A program made the position numbers and the translations under genes. A model generated the notes under the pieces. The model saw only the letters and a program-made list of their open reading frames with translations. It did no database searches and was not told the DNA's origin. Of a DNA stretch of 32,939 nucleotides, positions 8,116-16,182 are shown piece by piece. This DNA is from Shewanella algicola. GTDB lineage: Bacteria; Pseudomonadota; Gammaproteobacteria; Enterobacterales; Shewanellaceae. Every line of letters starts with the position of its first letter. Position 1 is the first letter of the stretch. Location: positions 1 to 32,939 of the forward strand of contig NZ_BMQI01000052.1 in NCBI RefSeq assembly GCF_014648035.1. Reading direction: 5' to 3'.

Positions 8116-9171
8116 ATGAAACATAAAAAAATTATCAGTATTGTTGCCCTGCTCAGTGGATGTGCAGGATATTGGTATCTCTTTTCTGAGCCGGCTCCCA
8201 CGCCGGTCCAGGCAGTTGTTCCAAACCAAGACTCTCAAATCGCTACTCATCAACCCAGTGTGGTAAAGCCGATGACGTCTAAGCAAGTTACCGTAAAAGA
8301 AACCTTACCCGAGACGGTGAGCGAGCGCTTTTCATTGCTTGCTAAAGCTTATGCACAAGAGCTTTCTTTGCCTGCTTATTCGGTGCCGCTTGGGATTGAT
8401 GATGTGCATTTGTTAACCCCTAATCGTTATGTGCCACAACCTGTGATGTTAGAAGGGGGTGCTAGCGCGAGTATAGTGATGCCTAAATATCGCTTTAGTT
8501 TTCCTGAACCTGTCACGGTGACGTTAGAGGTTAATGGTTTATCGATTAGCGGTGTCAGCGCCTCGATTAACAGTGAAACCGATGCAAGCGCACCGGTGTT
8601 GACTGAAGATGAGATGACGGGACAAAACGGGCTCTGGACAGTGCAACTCGATGCCACAGAAGAGTGGGATGGCCCGATGTCGGTCAATGTTACTTTTAGC
8701 GCTAAAGGTAAAAAGCAGACCTTAACGACGGGTATTGAATATAGCTACCCAGCAGCGACCATTACCGGTGTCGGTGAGGTGCGCGCTGAGGGGAGTGATA
8801 TGTTAATCCCACTAAAACTAACGGTCGAAAAAGCCGGTTATTATCGGGTAAGAGCCAATTTATATACTACAAATCAACAGCCGGTAGCGCTGTTAACCGC
8901 CTCCGAAAAACTATCAGAAGGTGAGGTTAAAATAGAGCTCAAAGCCTATAAAGGCGTGCTGCCTAAGCAAGATGGTGAGTTTACTCTGGGGAGCTTTGTA
9001 TTGGAGCGCCGCCCAACAGTACCAGGGGAGTTAACACGTTATGGTCGCAGTAATGAGTCGAGCTATGAGTTAGGGGGATTTGCTGTTGAGCAACTGTCTG
9101 ATGAGCCTTGGCAACCTGACGAGCAAGAAATGCAGCGTTTAGAGTTTTTGCAAAAAATGGCTAATGAATAG
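8116..9171 (+). CDS. Membrane-anchored or lipoprotein-like hypothetical protein, lipase operon partner
   Basis: I do not recognise this 351-residue protein with certainty. It has a short basic start and one hydrophobic segment (IISIVALLSGCAGYWYLF, about 6-23). LSGC could be a lipobox, though the hydrophobic run continues past it. A Pro-rich linker (PAPTPVQAV) follows, then a mostly beta-type region (about 110-340) with alternating hydrophobic residues suggesting two Ig-like sandwiches. It vaguely recalls DUF4785-type proteins, but this is from memory. The topology (N-terminal anchor, Pro-rich linker, periplasmic domain) matches lipase foldases, yet the folded part looks beta-rich whereas Lif is helical. 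Its position 27 bases after a lipase suggests a secretion, folding or inhibitor role (inference). Confidence 0.6.
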   Translation: MKHKKIISIVALLSGCAGYWYLFSEPAPTPVQAVVPNQDSQIATHQPSVVKPMTSKQVTVKETLPETVSERFSLLAKAYAQELSLPAYSVPLGIDDVHLLTPNRYVPQPVMLEGGASASIVMPKYRFSFPEPVTVTLEVNGLSISGVSASINSETDASAPVLTEDEMTGQNGLWTVQLDATEEWDGPMSVNVTFSAKGKKQTLTTGIEYSYPAATITGVGEVRAEGSDMLIPLKLTVEKAGYYRVRANLYTTNQQPVALLTASEKLSEGEVKIELKAYKGVLPKQDGEFTLGSFVLERRPTVPGELTRYGRSNESSYELGGFAVEQLSDEPWQPDEQEMQRLEFLQKMANE

Positions 9172-9388
9172 GTGTAAAAATGCTGACCCAGTTAATGTCA
9201 GTTAATCTTGCTGTAAACACAAAGTGAATGTCATATTTTGAAATGCGCAATTCTCTTTTGTGTAAGTGAGAATATTGTCTCTTTTCCATTGGATTGAGGT
9301 GTACTTTTTTTAAACAGGCTTATACTCAATATACCGCCTAACATATTTATATACTCACAAGGATTTAAGGCGGAAATTGGGAGGATAC

Positions 9389-9772
9389 ATGTTCTTAGAC
9401 TACTTTGCGCTAGGTGTACTTTTTTTTGTCATCATTTTTATTTTCTACGGCATTATTGCCATCCACGATATTCCCTATGAGATTGCCAAAAAGCGCAATC
9501 ACCCTCAGCAAGACGCCTTACATATTGCCGGCTGGGTTAGTTTATTCACCTTACATGCAATTTGGCCATTTTTATGGATATGGGCCACCTTATATCGTGA
9601 AGATAGAGGTTGGGGGTTTAGTGATTCTCGCAAACGAGAATTAATACTAGAAGGAGAGGTAAAAGAGTTAATTCAGCATGTGAGCGTGTTAAACGAACGC
9701 TTAACAGCATTAGAGCAACCCGTCGCAGTGGGCCAACCGACCCAATCAGACGATAAACCACAAGAGGCATAA
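9389..9772 (+). CDS. yiaW: DUF3302 inner-membrane protein, YiaW-like
   Basis: This 127-residue protein has two membrane segments (about 5-26 and 47-68), the conserved AIHDIPYEIAKKRNHPQQDA between them, and a charged cytoplasmic tail with a short coiled-coil-like part (ELIQHVSVLNERLTALE). This is the DUF3302/YiaW architecture. The ATG at 9389 is preferred over an upstream TTG because GGGAGG lies 4 bases before it. It is followed two bases later by a HlyD-type gene, exactly as yiaW-yiaV in E. coli. The pair probably forms an inner-membrane efflux or transport component. The substrate is unknown. Confidence 0.85.
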   Translation: MFLDYFALGVLFFVIIFIFYGIIAIHDIPYEIAKKRNHPQQDALHIAGWVSLFTLHAIWPFLWIWATLYREDRGWGFSDSRKRELILEGEVKELIQHVSVLNERLTALEQPVAVGQPTQSDDKPQEA

Positions 9773-9774
9773 TC

Positions 9775-10920
9775 ATGGACTTATTACTCATACTGACTTA
9801 TGCCGCCATTTGTATCGCGATTTTTAAAATATTTAAGATCCCATTAACTAAATGGACAGTGCCGACAGCCATTCTTGGCGGTATTGTGTTAATTGGTACG
9901 CTATTAATGTTGATGAATTATAACCACCCATACACCCGTTTTGCCCGAGAATACTTTGTCACTATCCCTATTGTGCCAGCTGTTAAAGGATTAGTGACAG
10001 AGGTGAATGTAAAAGCTAATTCACCGATTAAAAAGGGCGATGTGCTATTTAAAATTGACCCTACACCTTACCTTGCGGTGGTTAAACAAAAACAAGCTGC
10101 GTTAAAAGAGGCAGAGTTACAAGTGCCGCAACTTGAAGCTGCATTTAACATAGCCGCTGCCAAAGTGGAGCAGGCCACAGCAGATAAAGACCGCACTGAA
10201 TCTGCGTATAAACGTTATGAAGAGGGCCATAAAAAGGGCGGGCGTAACTCGCCTTTTACTGAGTTAGAGCTCGATAACCGTCGTCAATTATTTGTTTCGG
10301 CCTCTGCACAGCTTAACGCCGCAAGTGCCGAAGCGCTACGTACTCGCTTAGCTTATGAGTCTAACCTTGATGGCGTCAATACTAAGGTTGCAGGGCTTCA
10401 GGCTGACTTAGCTAAAGCTGAGTATGACTTAGCGCAAACCGTAGTGAGAGCCCCGTCTGATGGTGTTGTGACACAGCTTGCCCTGCGCGAAGGAGCTATG
10501 GCGGTGCCATTACCTTTACGCCCAGCGTTGACTTTTATCCCTGCTGAAACCCGTTACTTTGCTGGCGCTTTTTGGCAAAACTCATTGTTAAGGCTAAAAG
10601 AGGGAGATGACGCTGAAGTGATTATTGATGCAATGCCTGGGCGAGTGTTTAAAGGCAAAGTGTCTAAAGTTTTACCGGCAATGGCTGAAGGTGAGTTGCA
10701 ATTTAGTGGTAATTTACAGTCGTCTAATATGTTATTTCAACGGGGTAGAGTGTTAGTGTTGATTGAGCTCGAAGATGATGCTTTAAGGGAGTCATTACCT
10801 GCTGGTGTTGCTGGCCAAGTGGCGGTTTATACCGATCACTTTAGCCATGTCGCTGTTATGCGGAAAGTCTTGTTAAGAATGCAAGGTTGGTTAAATTACC
10901 TGTTTGCCGAAGGTCATTAA
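9775..10920 (+). CDS. yiaV: HlyD-family membrane fusion protein, YiaV-like
   Basis: This 381-residue protein has two N-terminal hydrophobic segments (about 3-19 and 29-48). A first half of a biotinyl-lipoyl domain follows (PIVPAVKGLVTEVNVKANS, KKGDVLFKIDP at about 69-99), then a long helical hairpin (about 105-215). The second lipoyl half (VRAPSDGVVTQLALREGAMA) and a beta-barrel domain come after. This is the membrane-fusion-protein order of the EmrA/AaeA/YiaV class. The ribosome site GAGG lies inside the end of the YiaW-like gene, so the two are translationally linked. No outer-membrane channel or dedicated MFS pump is adjacent, as for E. coli YiaV. Confidence 0.85.
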   Translation: MDLLLILTYAAICIAIFKIFKIPLTKWTVPTAILGGIVLIGTLLMLMNYNHPYTRFAREYFVTIPIVPAVKGLVTEVNVKANSPIKKGDVLFKIDPTPYLAVVKQKQAALKEAELQVPQLEAAFNIAAAKVEQATADKDRTESAYKRYEEGHKKGGRNSPFTELELDNRRQLFVSASAQLNAASAEALRTRLAYESNLDGVNTKVAGLQADLAKAEYDLAQTVVRAPSDGVVTQLALREGAMAVPLPLRPALTFIPAETRYFAGAFWQNSLLRLKEGDDAEVIIDAMPGRVFKGKVSKVLPAMAEGELQFSGNLQSSNMLFQRGRVLVLIELEDDALRESLPAGVAGQVAVYTDHFSHVAVMRKVLLRMQGWLNYLFAEGH

Positions 10921-10975
10921 CGTCTATAAAAATACGTTTTGTGTTAATCGTGCGGTCGCTAAGCTGTTTTGTGTC

Positions 10976-11003
10976 TTTATTGCACTTTATTGCACTTTAT
11001 TGC
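10976..11003. repeat. 10-base tandem repeat overlapping a stop codon
   Basis: The unit TTTATTGCAC occurs twice in tandem, followed by a third partial copy (TTTATTGCGG). The repeat covers the last codons and stop of the diguanylate cyclase gene on the minus strand, so copy-number change would move the stop codon or alter the C-terminus. Confidence 0.7.
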
Positions 11004-11910
11004 GGCCGCTATTTTTGGCGCTATATAACGCTTTATCTGCACGAAAAAATAGCTCGTTCATTGAGGTGTCACCCTCGACGAGCGTACTACAACCAATTGA
11101 TATGGTGATATTAATCCCCTTACAGGTTTGCGATACATAAAATGGATGTTGAGCAATTTGCGCTCGAATACGCTCGGCAATCAGCTTGGCCTCGTCCTGA
11201 GAGGTCATCGGTAAAATCGCGGTAAATTCTTCTCCACCAATACGTGATAACGAGTCTGATAGGCGCAATAATTTATCGCATGTTTGGGCAAATTCTTTGA
11301 GTATCTTGTCGCCGCCTATGTGGCCGTAGTTGTCATTGATCGCTTTAAAATAATCGATGTCGATCACTAACAATGAGAGCGGTTGATTAAACCGAATCGC
11401 GCGGGCACATTCTTGCTTGGCGATTTGATTGTATGAACGGCGATTGTGTACACCGGTGAGTTGATCGGTATTGACCAGATTTTCAATATGTTGGTGGGCA
11501 TCTTCTAATGCTTTTTGGGCATTTTTTAATTCGGTAATATCAACGCCCATAATGATGGTATTGCCACTGTCGAGATTAATTCTGGTCATTTTAAACCAGC
11601 GCCCATCTGTTAAGTCAGTTTCGTATTGATTAAGCGCTTTGTCTGAATGCAGCTTATGCAGGTTTGCCAGCCATTGTTCAAAATTGTCGGTGTTGATAAT
11701 GACGCCTTGTTTGGTTTCCCAAGCGTTGCGCAATAAATCGGCAGACTTTTTGCCCGTTGCATTTTGTACTGTAGTACCAAATATGCTGGCAAAATGTTGA
11801 TTGCAATAAATAACTTCCTTGTCACTGTTGATTACGCCTAAGCAGTTTGGCGAAATTTCTATTCCCTCTATAAGTATGGCTTCTAAATTTGCAGGTGTAC
11901 TTTTTTGCAT
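10987..11910 (-). CDS. PAS-GGEEF diguanylate cyclase
   Basis: The frame is open from 11943 (318 residues). The ATG at 11910 (307 residues) has a TTGAG ribosome-site-like stretch and is preferred. Numbering from 11943, a PAS domain covers about 25-140, ending in VDITELKNAQKALEDA, the usual PAS-to-coiled-coil link. The GGDEF domain follows (about 155-318) with DIDYFKAINDNYGH, an intact active site GGEEF at 236-240, and an inhibitory-site RxxD (RLSD, 227-230) five residues before it. It should make c-di-GMP from GTP with product inhibition. It has no transmembrane segment, so it is probably a soluble cytoplasmic sensor. The PAS ligand is unknown. It converges on the yiaV-like gene. Confidence 0.88.
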   Translation of the reverse strand: MQKSTPANLEAILIEGIEISPNCLGVINSDKEVIYCNQHFASIFGTTVQNATGKKSADLLRNAWETKQGVIINTDNFEQWLANLHKLHSDKALNQYETDLTDGRWFKMTRINLDSGNTIIMGVDITELKNAQKALEDAHQHIENLVNTDQLTGVHNRRSYNQIAKQECARAIRFNQPLSLLVIDIDYFKAINDNYGHIGGDKILKEFAQTCDKLLRLSDSLSRIGGEEFTAILPMTSQDEAKLIAERIRAQIAQHPFYVSQTCKGINITISIGCSTLVEGDTSMNELFFRADKALYSAKNSGRNKVQ

Positions 11911-11968
11911 AGAATACTCAAGGATGTGGCAATGCTTATTCATAATTATAAGTTAAATTTGTCACTTT

Positions 11969-11996
11969 TTGTTAACAACTAGTAAGTTAGTATATT
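11969..11996 (+). promoter_or_regulatory. Candidate sigma-70 promoter reading toward a terminator, no clear gene
   Basis: TTGTTA at 11969-11974 and TATATT at 11991-11996 are 16 bases apart. It faces the plus strand, divergent from the diguanylate cyclase. The next downstream signal is the hairpin at 12135-12171. Confidence 0.4.
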
Positions 11997-12002
11997 ATTG
12001 CT

Positions 12003-12173
12003 TTGTGGTGGGTGTTGTTTGTGATTGTTTTTTATTGGTTTTTTAAAAAGTCACAATATGAATAAATTATCTTTTGTCAGTCTTATGGTTGAGAGTATTG
12101 GTATGGCGGTTGATAAAAGTAGTATAGCAGAGATAAAAAGCCCGACTATGATGAAAATCGTCGGGCTTTTTGG
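12003..12173 (+). ncRNA. Possible small RNA between promoter-like and terminator signals
   Basis: About 170 bases lie between a promoter-like pair (11969-11996) and a perfect 12-base-stem terminator (12135-12171) on the plus strand. The only ORF crossing it has no ribosome site and runs through the terminator. A small RNA is the simplest reading, but no known family was recognised. The terminator is equally explained by the minus-strand gene ending at 12203. Confidence 0.25.
12135..12171. terminator. Bidirectional rho-independent terminator
   Basis: AAAAAGCCCGAC (12135-12146) pairs perfectly with GTCGGGCTTTTT (12160-12171), with a 13-base loop. It lies 32 bases beyond the stop of the minus-strand oxidoreductase gene and works in both directions. 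Confidence 0.85.
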
Positions 12174-12202
12174 GTGTGACTTATTCAAACAGCTAAAGCA
12201 TA

Positions 12203-14506
12203 TTAAATGCTAGTCAGTTTGCTTTTGAGATCGTTTGGCTTCATTGGTAATTTGCGTAAACGCACGCCTACCGCATTATAAATTGCGTTGGCTATAGCGG
12301 GTGCTACTGGCGTTACTGCTGGCTCACCTAAACCTGAAGGTGGTTGCGTACTTGGAATAAACTCAATTTTTATCTCTGGCGTTTGGTAGATACGTACTGG
12401 CGTATAAGTACTAAAGTTTGAGTCTTTATACTGACCATTAACGATCTCGGTGCCTTCATGAATAGCCATTGATAAGCCCCATAACGCCGCGCCCTGACAC
12501 TGTGCTTCTGCGCCATTAGGATCAACAATAATCCCGGCATCAATCGCGATATACAGTTTTTGTACTTCGATGCTGCCACTGTCTTTGTCTACCTGCACTT
12601 GAACGGCACAAGCCACCCAAGTAGGCATATCGCGCTCTTGACCAAAGGTAGATGCAATGCCTAAACCGGTGTTTTCGGCTTGCGGTTTGCCCCACTCAAT
12701 CATTTCAGCAACTTTCTTAAGCACGACAGCCTGACGAGCAGCGCCGCCAGCAGCAACAGGTGTGGTACCCGCGTTACGGCCTTCGGCAATTAGCATGTCG
12801 AGGCGAAATTGCAGTGGATCTTTACCGGCATGATGCGCGGCTTCGTCCATAAAGCTTTCAACCGCCCAACCTGTCCAACCCGGGCCCACTGAACGTAACC
12901 AACCCGGTCTAAAAGTGGCAATGGCTAAGTCGTTAGACACCGCTCGCACTTTTTGTGCGCCTACGCTGTACCAGTGATCGGCACCAGCAATTGAGAATGG
13001 ATCAAATGGCTGACCATTAACCCCTTTAGGCATAAAGCCTGGTGCTAATACTTGTGTTGGCCAACCTGCCGTAGCGTGATGTTCCATGGCGGTAACCGCT
13101 TTTTTATCATCGAACGCCATTTTTAATTGCTGTACTGAAGCCGAGCGCGCACTATCAAATTGCATATCTTGCGGACGCATCATCACCATTTTAACGGGCT
13201 TACCGCCTAATGCTTTAGAGGTTAATGCCACAGGAATGGTATAGTCGCCGTTGAGTCTGCGGCCAAAACCACCACCCAACATGTAGCTACGGATAACGAT
13301 GTTAGCTTCGTCTTCACCTAATGCTGTCGCTAATACAGGTAACGTAAGTGACTGCCACTGACAACCTGAATGAATTTCCCAAATACCGTCTGGATTTTTA
13401 AATACCAAGGCATTTAACGGCTCCATCTGCGCATGCAATACGGTGCTGGTGATGTATTCTTCGGCGATAGTGCTTTTTGCGCTGGCAAACGCTGGCTCAG
13501 TTTCAACATTACCTGTATCTAAAATGCCGCCTTTGCTGGCGTCGTTGAGTAACGTTTTACCGTGAGCAATAATATCGGCCTCAGACACATTAGCGGTTTC
13601 GCCTGCATCCCAGGTTACTTTGACTAGTTTTGAGGCTTTTTGTGCGGCAAAAAAGCTGCTGGCAATAACCATTAACCAACCTGGTACACTGCCACTGGCA
13701 TCATCTAACACGATTGTTTGTTGATAGCCTTTAACCGCTTTGGCGGCTGAGTCATCAAATTTAACCACTTTTGAGCCATAACGCGTTGGCGGCAAAATGG
13801 GGTTGGCGTACACCATGCCATCAACTTTAGCGTCGATACCAAATACGGTTTTACCATTGGTTTTATTAGCGATATCAAGTGAGGTGACTTGCTGGCCAAC
13901 TAATTTAAGATCGGCATTGGGTTTAAGCGGCAGTTGCTTGAGTTCTTCTTCGGTAAATTGGCGGGTTAAGCCCATTTTGACCAATTCGCCAAACGACAAT
14001 TCGCCTTTGCTTGATACGATTTTACCTTTACTGGCTTTACAGTCAGCAGGTGCAATGCCCCATTTTTTAGCTGCCGCTTCAATTAATGCCGTACGACCGG
14101 CGGCGCCTGCCTGGCGGTACACAGGCCAGCTTTGTGAAATAGACCAGCTACCACCCGTGACCATATAACCCCAGCGAGGGTCACTGTCTACGTGGATAAT
14201 TTCAATATCGTCCCACGAAGCTTCTAATTCGTCAGCAAGAATACGCGCAATAGCGGTACCCACATGCTGGCCCATTTCTGAGCGCATAATGTTGACTTTA
14301 ATTTTGCCGGCGGTGTCGATTGAGTACCATAAAGACGGCTCATAAATGTCGCCTTCTGTTGGTAGTACTTTGCCGTCTGGGCTAGCTGGATCCATTGCTG
14401 CCATTAAGTGGCGAGGAAACCCAAAGCTGACGCCGACCGCGGTCATGGCAATTAAAAATCCACGGCGGGTCATGCCAGCCGATCCACGTTTAGGCAGTCT
14501 GCTCAT
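12203..14506 (-). CDS. Molybdenum hydroxylase large subunit, IorB/aldehyde-oxidase type, Tat-exported
   Basis: From the ATG at 14506 (AAGGAGAG 6 bases upstream) the product has 767 residues. The N-terminus carries a twin-arginine signal (TRRGFLIAMTAVGVSFG, then PRHLMA), so the folded cofactor-bearing enzyme should go to the periplasm. The rest is the molybdopterin-binding subunit of the xanthine dehydrogenase superfamily. Landmarks are YMLGGGFGRR for the cofactor loop and PPSGLGEPAVTPVAPAIANA with the catalytic-type glutamate near the C-terminus. Length and single fused Mo-binding chain fit the isoquinoline 1-oxidoreductase beta subunit family. The start overlaps the small subunit gene by 17 bases. 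The physiological substrate is unknown, with aldehydes or N-heterocycles likely. No FAD subunit is next to it. Confidence 0.87.
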   Translation of the reverse strand: MSRLPKRGSAGMTRRGFLIAMTAVGVSFGFPRHLMAAMDPASPDGKVLPTEGDIYEPSLWYSIDTAGKIKVNIMRSEMGQHVGTAIARILADELEASWDDIEIIHVDSDPRWGYMVTGGSWSISQSWPVYRQAGAAGRTALIEAAAKKWGIAPADCKASKGKIVSSKGELSFGELVKMGLTRQFTEEELKQLPLKPNADLKLVGQQVTSLDIANKTNGKTVFGIDAKVDGMVYANPILPPTRYGSKVVKFDDSAAKAVKGYQQTIVLDDASGSVPGWLMVIASSFFAAQKASKLVKVTWDAGETANVSEADIIAHGKTLLNDASKGGILDTGNVETEPAFASAKSTIAEEYITSTVLHAQMEPLNALVFKNPDGIWEIHSGCQWQSLTLPVLATALGEDEANIVIRSYMLGGGFGRRLNGDYTIPVALTSKALGGKPVKMVMMRPQDMQFDSARSASVQQLKMAFDDKKAVTAMEHHATAGWPTQVLAPGFMPKGVNGQPFDPFSIAGADHWYSVGAQKVRAVSNDLAIATFRPGWLRSVGPGWTGWAVESFMDEAAHHAGKDPLQFRLDMLIAEGRNAGTTPVAAGGAARQAVVLKKVAEMIEWGKPQAENTGLGIASTFGQERDMPTWVACAVQVQVDKDSGSIEVQKLYIAIDAGIIVDPNGAEAQCQGAALWGLSMAIHEGTEIVNGQYKDSNFSTYTPVRIYQTPEIKIEFIPSTQPPSGLGEPAVTPVAPAIANAIYNAVGVRLRKLPMKPNDLKSKLTSI

Positions 14507-14969
14507 CGTTGCTCTCCTTGGTTGAGTTTGCAGCTTCATGAATGGCACTACGGATGCGCACGTAGGTCATACAGCGACATAAGTTACCGCCCATTACCGC
14601 ATCAATATCTTTGTCGGTCGGTGCTGGGTTGTCTTTTAATAATGCGGCGGCTTGCATGATTTGGCCTGACTGGCAGTAACCACATTGTGGTACTTGCAGT
14701 TTTTGCCAGGAGATTTGCAGCGGATGGTCGCCTTTTTCAGATAGGCCTTCAATCGTAGTGATTTCAGCGCCTTCTACTGACGATATTGGGGTAATGCATG
14801 AGCGTGTTGCTTGGCCACCAATATGTACGGTACACGCGCCGCAGCTACCAATACCACAACCAAACTTAGTGCCGGTCATGTTGAGTTCATCGCGGATCAC
14901 CCACAAAAGCGGGGTGTCGCTTTCTACGTCGGCAGTCATCGGTTTGCCGTTTAAAATAAATTTTGCCAT
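14490..14969 (-). CDS. [2Fe-2S] subunit of the molybdenum hydroxylase (IorA/CoxS type)
   Basis: This 159-residue protein has the two iron-sulfur domains of the small hydroxylase subunit. The plant-ferredoxin cluster uses Cys38, Cys43, Cys46 and Cys58 (FGCGIGSCGACTVHIGG). The helical second cluster uses Cys96, Cys99, Cys131 and Cys133 (QCGYCQSGQ, NLCRC). It has no signal peptide and presumably travels to the periplasm bound to the Tat-signalled large subunit. GGAG stands before the ATG. It is the first gene of a two-gene operon with overlapping coding regions. Electrons probably pass to a cytochrome or another external acceptor, since no flavin subunit is seen. Confidence 0.9.
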   Translation of the reverse strand: MAKFILNGKPMTADVESDTPLLWVIRDELNMTGTKFGCGIGSCGACTVHIGGQATRSCITPISSVEGAEITTIEGLSEKGDHPLQISWQKLQVPQCGYCQSGQIMQAAALLKDNPAPTDKDIDAVMGGNLCRCMTYVRIRSAIHEAANSTKESNDEQTA

Positions 14970-15081
14970 TGGTCACTTCTCCAGTGAATTAATGCTCTAA
15001 CTTGGGCTTGATAATTATCTCGCCCACTTTTTAGTTTTGGCTAGGTGTTTCCCCAGCTGATTGACGCTCAATACATCATGA

Positions 15082-15118
15082 AACCGCTCATCGTAATACG
15101 ATGGGGCGCGTGGCGGTT
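15082..15118. promoter_or_regulatory. Nested inverted repeat upstream of the hydroxylase operon
   Basis: CATCGTA-A-TACGATG (15089-15103) is a perfect inverted repeat with a one-base centre. An outer pair AACCGC (15082-15087) and GCGGTT (15113-15118) brackets it. It lies about 115 bases before the small-subunit start and could be an operator. The regulator is unknown. Confidence 0.35.
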
Positions 15119-15668
15119 GTTAACTCTATCGATAATTACGTTGTTAAGGGGAGTTGGATCATCTCAATACGCTGCATTAGCAAATGTCAGTAGTGGTTAG
15201 TCTTTAGCTCACTGATCATTTATGTAATCCAGCGCAACCAAGGTGTTACTTGGTCGGATAAACTTTGATGAGTCATGACTGTGCCTGGCAAAGGCGACGA
15301 GATCTATCATAAATTGCCAAGCCGATATCATTGCTTAACCTAAAATTACTGCGCCACATACGTTATTCTTGATGGGTTTTGGCCTATTAGGTTGCCTTAT
15401 TTTCTACACGTAAGTGCAATAAATAAGGGAATCTCTCATCGTACGCTCCCTGTTCGAATCTTTATTTATATTTGGTTAATATTTAAGCCTAAGCAATGCT
15501 TATTGCTTTGTAAAGAAATCAATTGTCAGTAAATTAGTTATTAATAATACAGCAAGCTATAACAGGAATACATGAGATTTTGTAATCGCAGCGCTCATGT
15601 TAATTCTTTGTTTAATAATCTTTTTACTTCGTTTAAGCAATGTTGCTCATTTATCCGTTATCGCTTAA

Positions 15669-15704
15669 TTGAATAGCAAATGGAATAGCAAATTGAACAG
15701 CAAA
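15669..15704. repeat. 12-base tandem repeat, three copies
   Basis: Three adjoining 12-base units share the core GAAyAGCAAA: TTGAATAGCAAA, TGGAATAGCAAA and TTGAACAGCAAA. They sit in non-coding DNA about 110 bases before the Fur box. Confidence 0.7.
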
Positions 15705-15815
15705 TTAATGAGGTTATTATCGACATTCATGGCCGATAGCGCTATTCGATGTTGGTCTAGCCTAATAACGTAAGTTTGGCCCGATATTTTGCTTGTATTT
15801 ACTGTTGTTATTTAT

Positions 15816-15844
15816 GATAATGAATGAAAACTATTATCATTTGC
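15816..15844 (+). promoter_or_regulatory. Fur box
   Basis: Bases 15826-15844 match 13 of 19 positions of the consensus GATAATGATAATCATTATC. A further GATAAT hexamer at 15816-15821 makes an overlapping extended site. It ends 19 bases before the start of the DUF3325-like gene, the right place to repress the operon when iron is sufficient. Confidence 0.75.
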
Positions 15845-15863
15845 ATTTGCGGGTTGAATCATT

Positions 15864-16181
15864 ATGGAACTCATCAGCGTTTCTTCTTTATGGGTAGGGT
15901 GTTTGTTTGCTTATTTAGCGTCTGATAAGCAGCAACTTATTAGCCTGCCGTTTCCTAAACTACTCGCGTGGAGCCTAGGTTGTGCAGCTATGCTATTTGC
16001 TGTGTGGGGTTTTAGTCATACCTACAGTTTGCTGGTGGCTAGTTTATTAGTGATCATTTGCGTCATGACCATGTGGATGATGTTGGTGTTGCTCGCAGCT
16101 CACTTCAAAGGCCACAGTATGTGGGTGAGTTCGTTCGGTTTCGCCTTATTTGTCAGCATTATGATGGTTGGCGTTAAGTAA
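15864..16181 (+). CDS. DUF3325-like small membrane protein of an iron-regulated operon
   Basis: This 105-residue protein is very hydrophobic, with three or four membrane segments (about 5-20, 33-50, 53-78 and 85-103). ASDKQQ after the first segment and the overall pattern fit DUF3325, a family found beside siderophore-uptake genes. It is the first gene after a Fur box and is followed, one base after its stop, by the next start. A role in reductive iron release or receptor support is inferred from context only. Confidence 0.7.
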   Translation: MELISVSSLWVGCLFAYLASDKQQLISLPFPKLLAWSLGCAAMLFAVWGFSHTYSLLVASLLVIICVMTMWMMLVLLAAHFKGHSMWVSSFGFALFVSIMMVGVK

Positions 16182-16182
16182 A

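Larger units (their letters stand above)
14970..15863. other. 894-base non-coding region with palindromes, tandem repeat and Fur box
   Basis: No convincing ORF is present in any frame. It holds a nested palindrome (15082-15118), an 8-base inverted repeat (15395-15402 / 15421-15428), a 12-base tandem repeat (15669-15704) and a Fur box (15816-15844). The left end supplies the promoter for the hydroxylase operon and the right end for the iron-regulated operon. Confidence 0.6.

Noticed and set aside
8062..8286. Minus-strand 74-residue ORF over the lipase/partner junction
   Set aside because: Antisense to two real coding regions with no ribosome site.
8116..9171. Assignment of the lipase partner as a LipB/Lif foldase
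   Set aside because: Only the topology is similar; the helical foldase sequence pattern is not seen.
12025..12213. 62-residue plus-strand ORF between the diguanylate cyclase and hydroxylase genes
   Set aside because: It runs through a strong terminator into the opposite gene and has no ribosome site; a small RNA or plain spacer is simpler.
13797..14168. 123-residue plus-strand ORF
   Set aside because: Antisense shadow of the conserved hydroxylase large-subunit gene.
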